34,782 bases of DNA, from positions 1-34,782 of the forward strand of contig JAFIFU010000037.1 of assembly GCA_020831885.1 (NCBI GenBank), read 5' to 3'. The stretch comes from Ectothiorhodospiraceae bacterium (lineage in GTDB: Bacteria > Pseudomonadota > Gammaproteobacteria > Nitrococcales > Aquisalimonadaceae). Both the position numbers and the translations under genes were made by a program. Under the pieces are notes generated by a model. The model was given only the letters and a program-made list of their open reading frames with translations. It made no database searches and had not been told where the DNA came from. Below, piece after piece: positions 34,204 to 34,782 of the stretch; the first letter of the stretch is position 1; each line of letters opens with the position of its first letter.

Positions 34204-34228
34204 TATATAAACCCATCCATGGGGATGG
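34204..34228 (-). promoter_or_regulatory. Candidate operon promoter with operator-like palindrome
   Basis: On the minus strand a -10-like TATATA (34204-34209) lies about 110 bp before the operon's first ATG. Directly upstream, in the spacer, is a perfect inverted repeat CCATCC-N4-GGATGG (34213-34228). The -35 position (about 34227-34232) is not consensus, suggesting activation or a weak promoter. A further small dyad TCCCGA-N6-TCGGGA lies in the leader at 34151-34168. No regulator in the operon itself explains these. Confidence 0.35.
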
Positions 34229-34525
34229 AATCCGGTCCACCTTCAGGCAAGACATGCAATATTGTTCTGTTTACAACGTCAGGAACTTCAGCGAAAAAAA
34301 TTCACAATGCATCGCCCTTCTGACGGCCACACACCGGCCCGGCCACATTGTCTGGGCTGGCATGCGAACGCATACGCTATGGCTGCGTTGACAATGCGCA
34401 GAGCTTCCTGACTGTTGAAACGGGCAACACTAAGTTCTGCACATGGCGACACCCCCAAGGCAAGCGGTGCTCTGATACCACCGCCGAATAATCTGGCGGA
34501 CTTTGATTTCTTCCGCTTGAATAAA

Positions 34526-34542
34526 TAGTAGACTAACTACTA
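34526..34542. promoter_or_regulatory. Perfect 17-bp palindrome, operator-like
   Basis: TAGTAG-ACTAA-CTACTA is a perfect 6-5-6 inverted repeat in AT-rich DNA, the size of a typical TetR-family operator. It lies about 430 bp upstream of the operon, so it may serve a gene beyond the window edge. No second copy was noticed in the window. Confidence 0.35.
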
Positions 34543-34631
34543 ACAGCAAACAAGTGATTGGTCACATCATTTTTTGGATCCCTACAATAAACGATTGAAT
34601 AAAATATCCAGGTTTGAACAAACAGAATTAT

Positions 34632-34718
34632 ATGGAAGCCATCTCCATGGCCAAAGGATATCCGGAAGGCGTTCGGCGGCAAGGTGACGGCGTGAGTATT
34701 TACCCAGGGAAGCGCTGA
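34632..34718 (+). pseudogene. Possible transposase N-terminal stub
   Basis: A 28-codon frame whose start at 34647 reads MAKGYPEGVRRQGDG, reminiscent of IS3-family OrfA openings of the form MAKxYPxEFRR. It stops at 34716-34718, inside the first 21-bp repeat. If real, the gene was cut by the element whose edge begins at about 34707. The match is short and from memory. Confidence 0.25.
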
Positions 34719-34750
34719 TCGATTCCCTAGGGAAACACTGATCTATTCCC
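34707..34750. repeat. Tandem 21-bp repeat, possible insertion-sequence end
   Basis: Two copies of a 21-bp unit, 34707-34727 and 34730-34750, both beginning GGGAA and ending ATTCCC around CTGATC, differ at three positions and have a 23-bp period. Each unit starts GGGAA and ends TTCCC, so each also has 5-bp terminal symmetry. Such arrays occur at the ends of some insertion sequences; the rest of the element would lie outside the window. Confidence 0.4.
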
Positions 34751-34782
34751 ATGGTGCTCTGGCTTAGCAGCGTGTTCGGGGG

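Larger units (their letters stand above)
34094..34782. other. AT-rich right-edge region
   Basis: No intact gene is seen in 689 bp. It contains the presumed control region of the eight-gene operon (34094-34260), a palindrome at 34526-34542, a short transposase-like stub (34632-34718) and an overlapping 21-bp tandem repeat at the very edge. The drop in GC and the repeats suggest mobile-element remains. Confidence 0.6.

Overview
The window looks like a chromosomal accessory/catabolic region of a GC-rich, probably halophilic or marine gammaproteobacterium. This is inferred from the SoxR type, TRAP transporters, DHA2 exporter and MmyB-type regulator; the taxon cannot be fixed from sequence alone. 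There are 27 convincing protein genes, one clear SDR pseudogene, a tRNA relic, and no rRNA or CRISPR.

Layout. (1) 1-343: no protein gene, but a nested dyad and a degraded 3' half of a tRNA-Val(CAC)-like gene. (2) 344-3297, minus strand: a compact beta-oxidation operon of two MaoC-type hydratase halves, an acyl-CoA dehydrogenase and an SDR dehydrogenase. (3) 3298-8733: a visibly AT-richer block with two acyl-CoA ligases around an orphan DctP-type TRAP binding protein, and a decayed SDR 3' end at 8514-8627. (4) 8734-10719: an SCP2-type thiolase divergent from a TetR regulator. (5) 10771-22318: a redox/xenobiotic-defence block of divergent regulator-effector pairs (LysR/NADPH-quinone reductase, MmyB-type XRE/DHA2 efflux pump, WYL/glutathione transferase, SoxR/ABC exporter), plus a quinone oxidoreductase and an Nmad3-like/DUF899 gene pair. 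(6) 22395-34093, minus strand: an eight-gene operon of acyl-CoA dehydrogenase, TAXI-type TRAP binding protein, fused TRAP permease, ligase, acyl-CoA dehydrogenase, thiolase-like protein (TLP1), ligase and quinone oxidoreductase. (7) 34094-34782: AT-rich DNA with palindromes, a transposase-like stub and a 21-bp tandem repeat resembling an insertion-sequence edge.

How it works together. Blocks 2-4 and 6 together encode uptake of an organic acid (TRAP), CoA activation (four AMP-forming ligases), alpha-beta desaturation (three acyl-CoA dehydrogenases whose visible catalytic Glu is of the isovaleryl/long-chain type), hydration (MaoC), 3-hydroxyacyl oxidation (SDR) and thiolysis (SCP2 thiolase). 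No FadB/FadA-type multienzyme is present. The set resembles the peroxisomal/actinobacterial route used for branched, cyclic or steroid side-chain acids more than E. coli fatty-acid oxidation. The substrate is not determinable here. The defence block carries the best regulatory signal in the window: a SoxR box at 21819-21836 inside a 19-bp promoter spacer that points at the ABC exporter.
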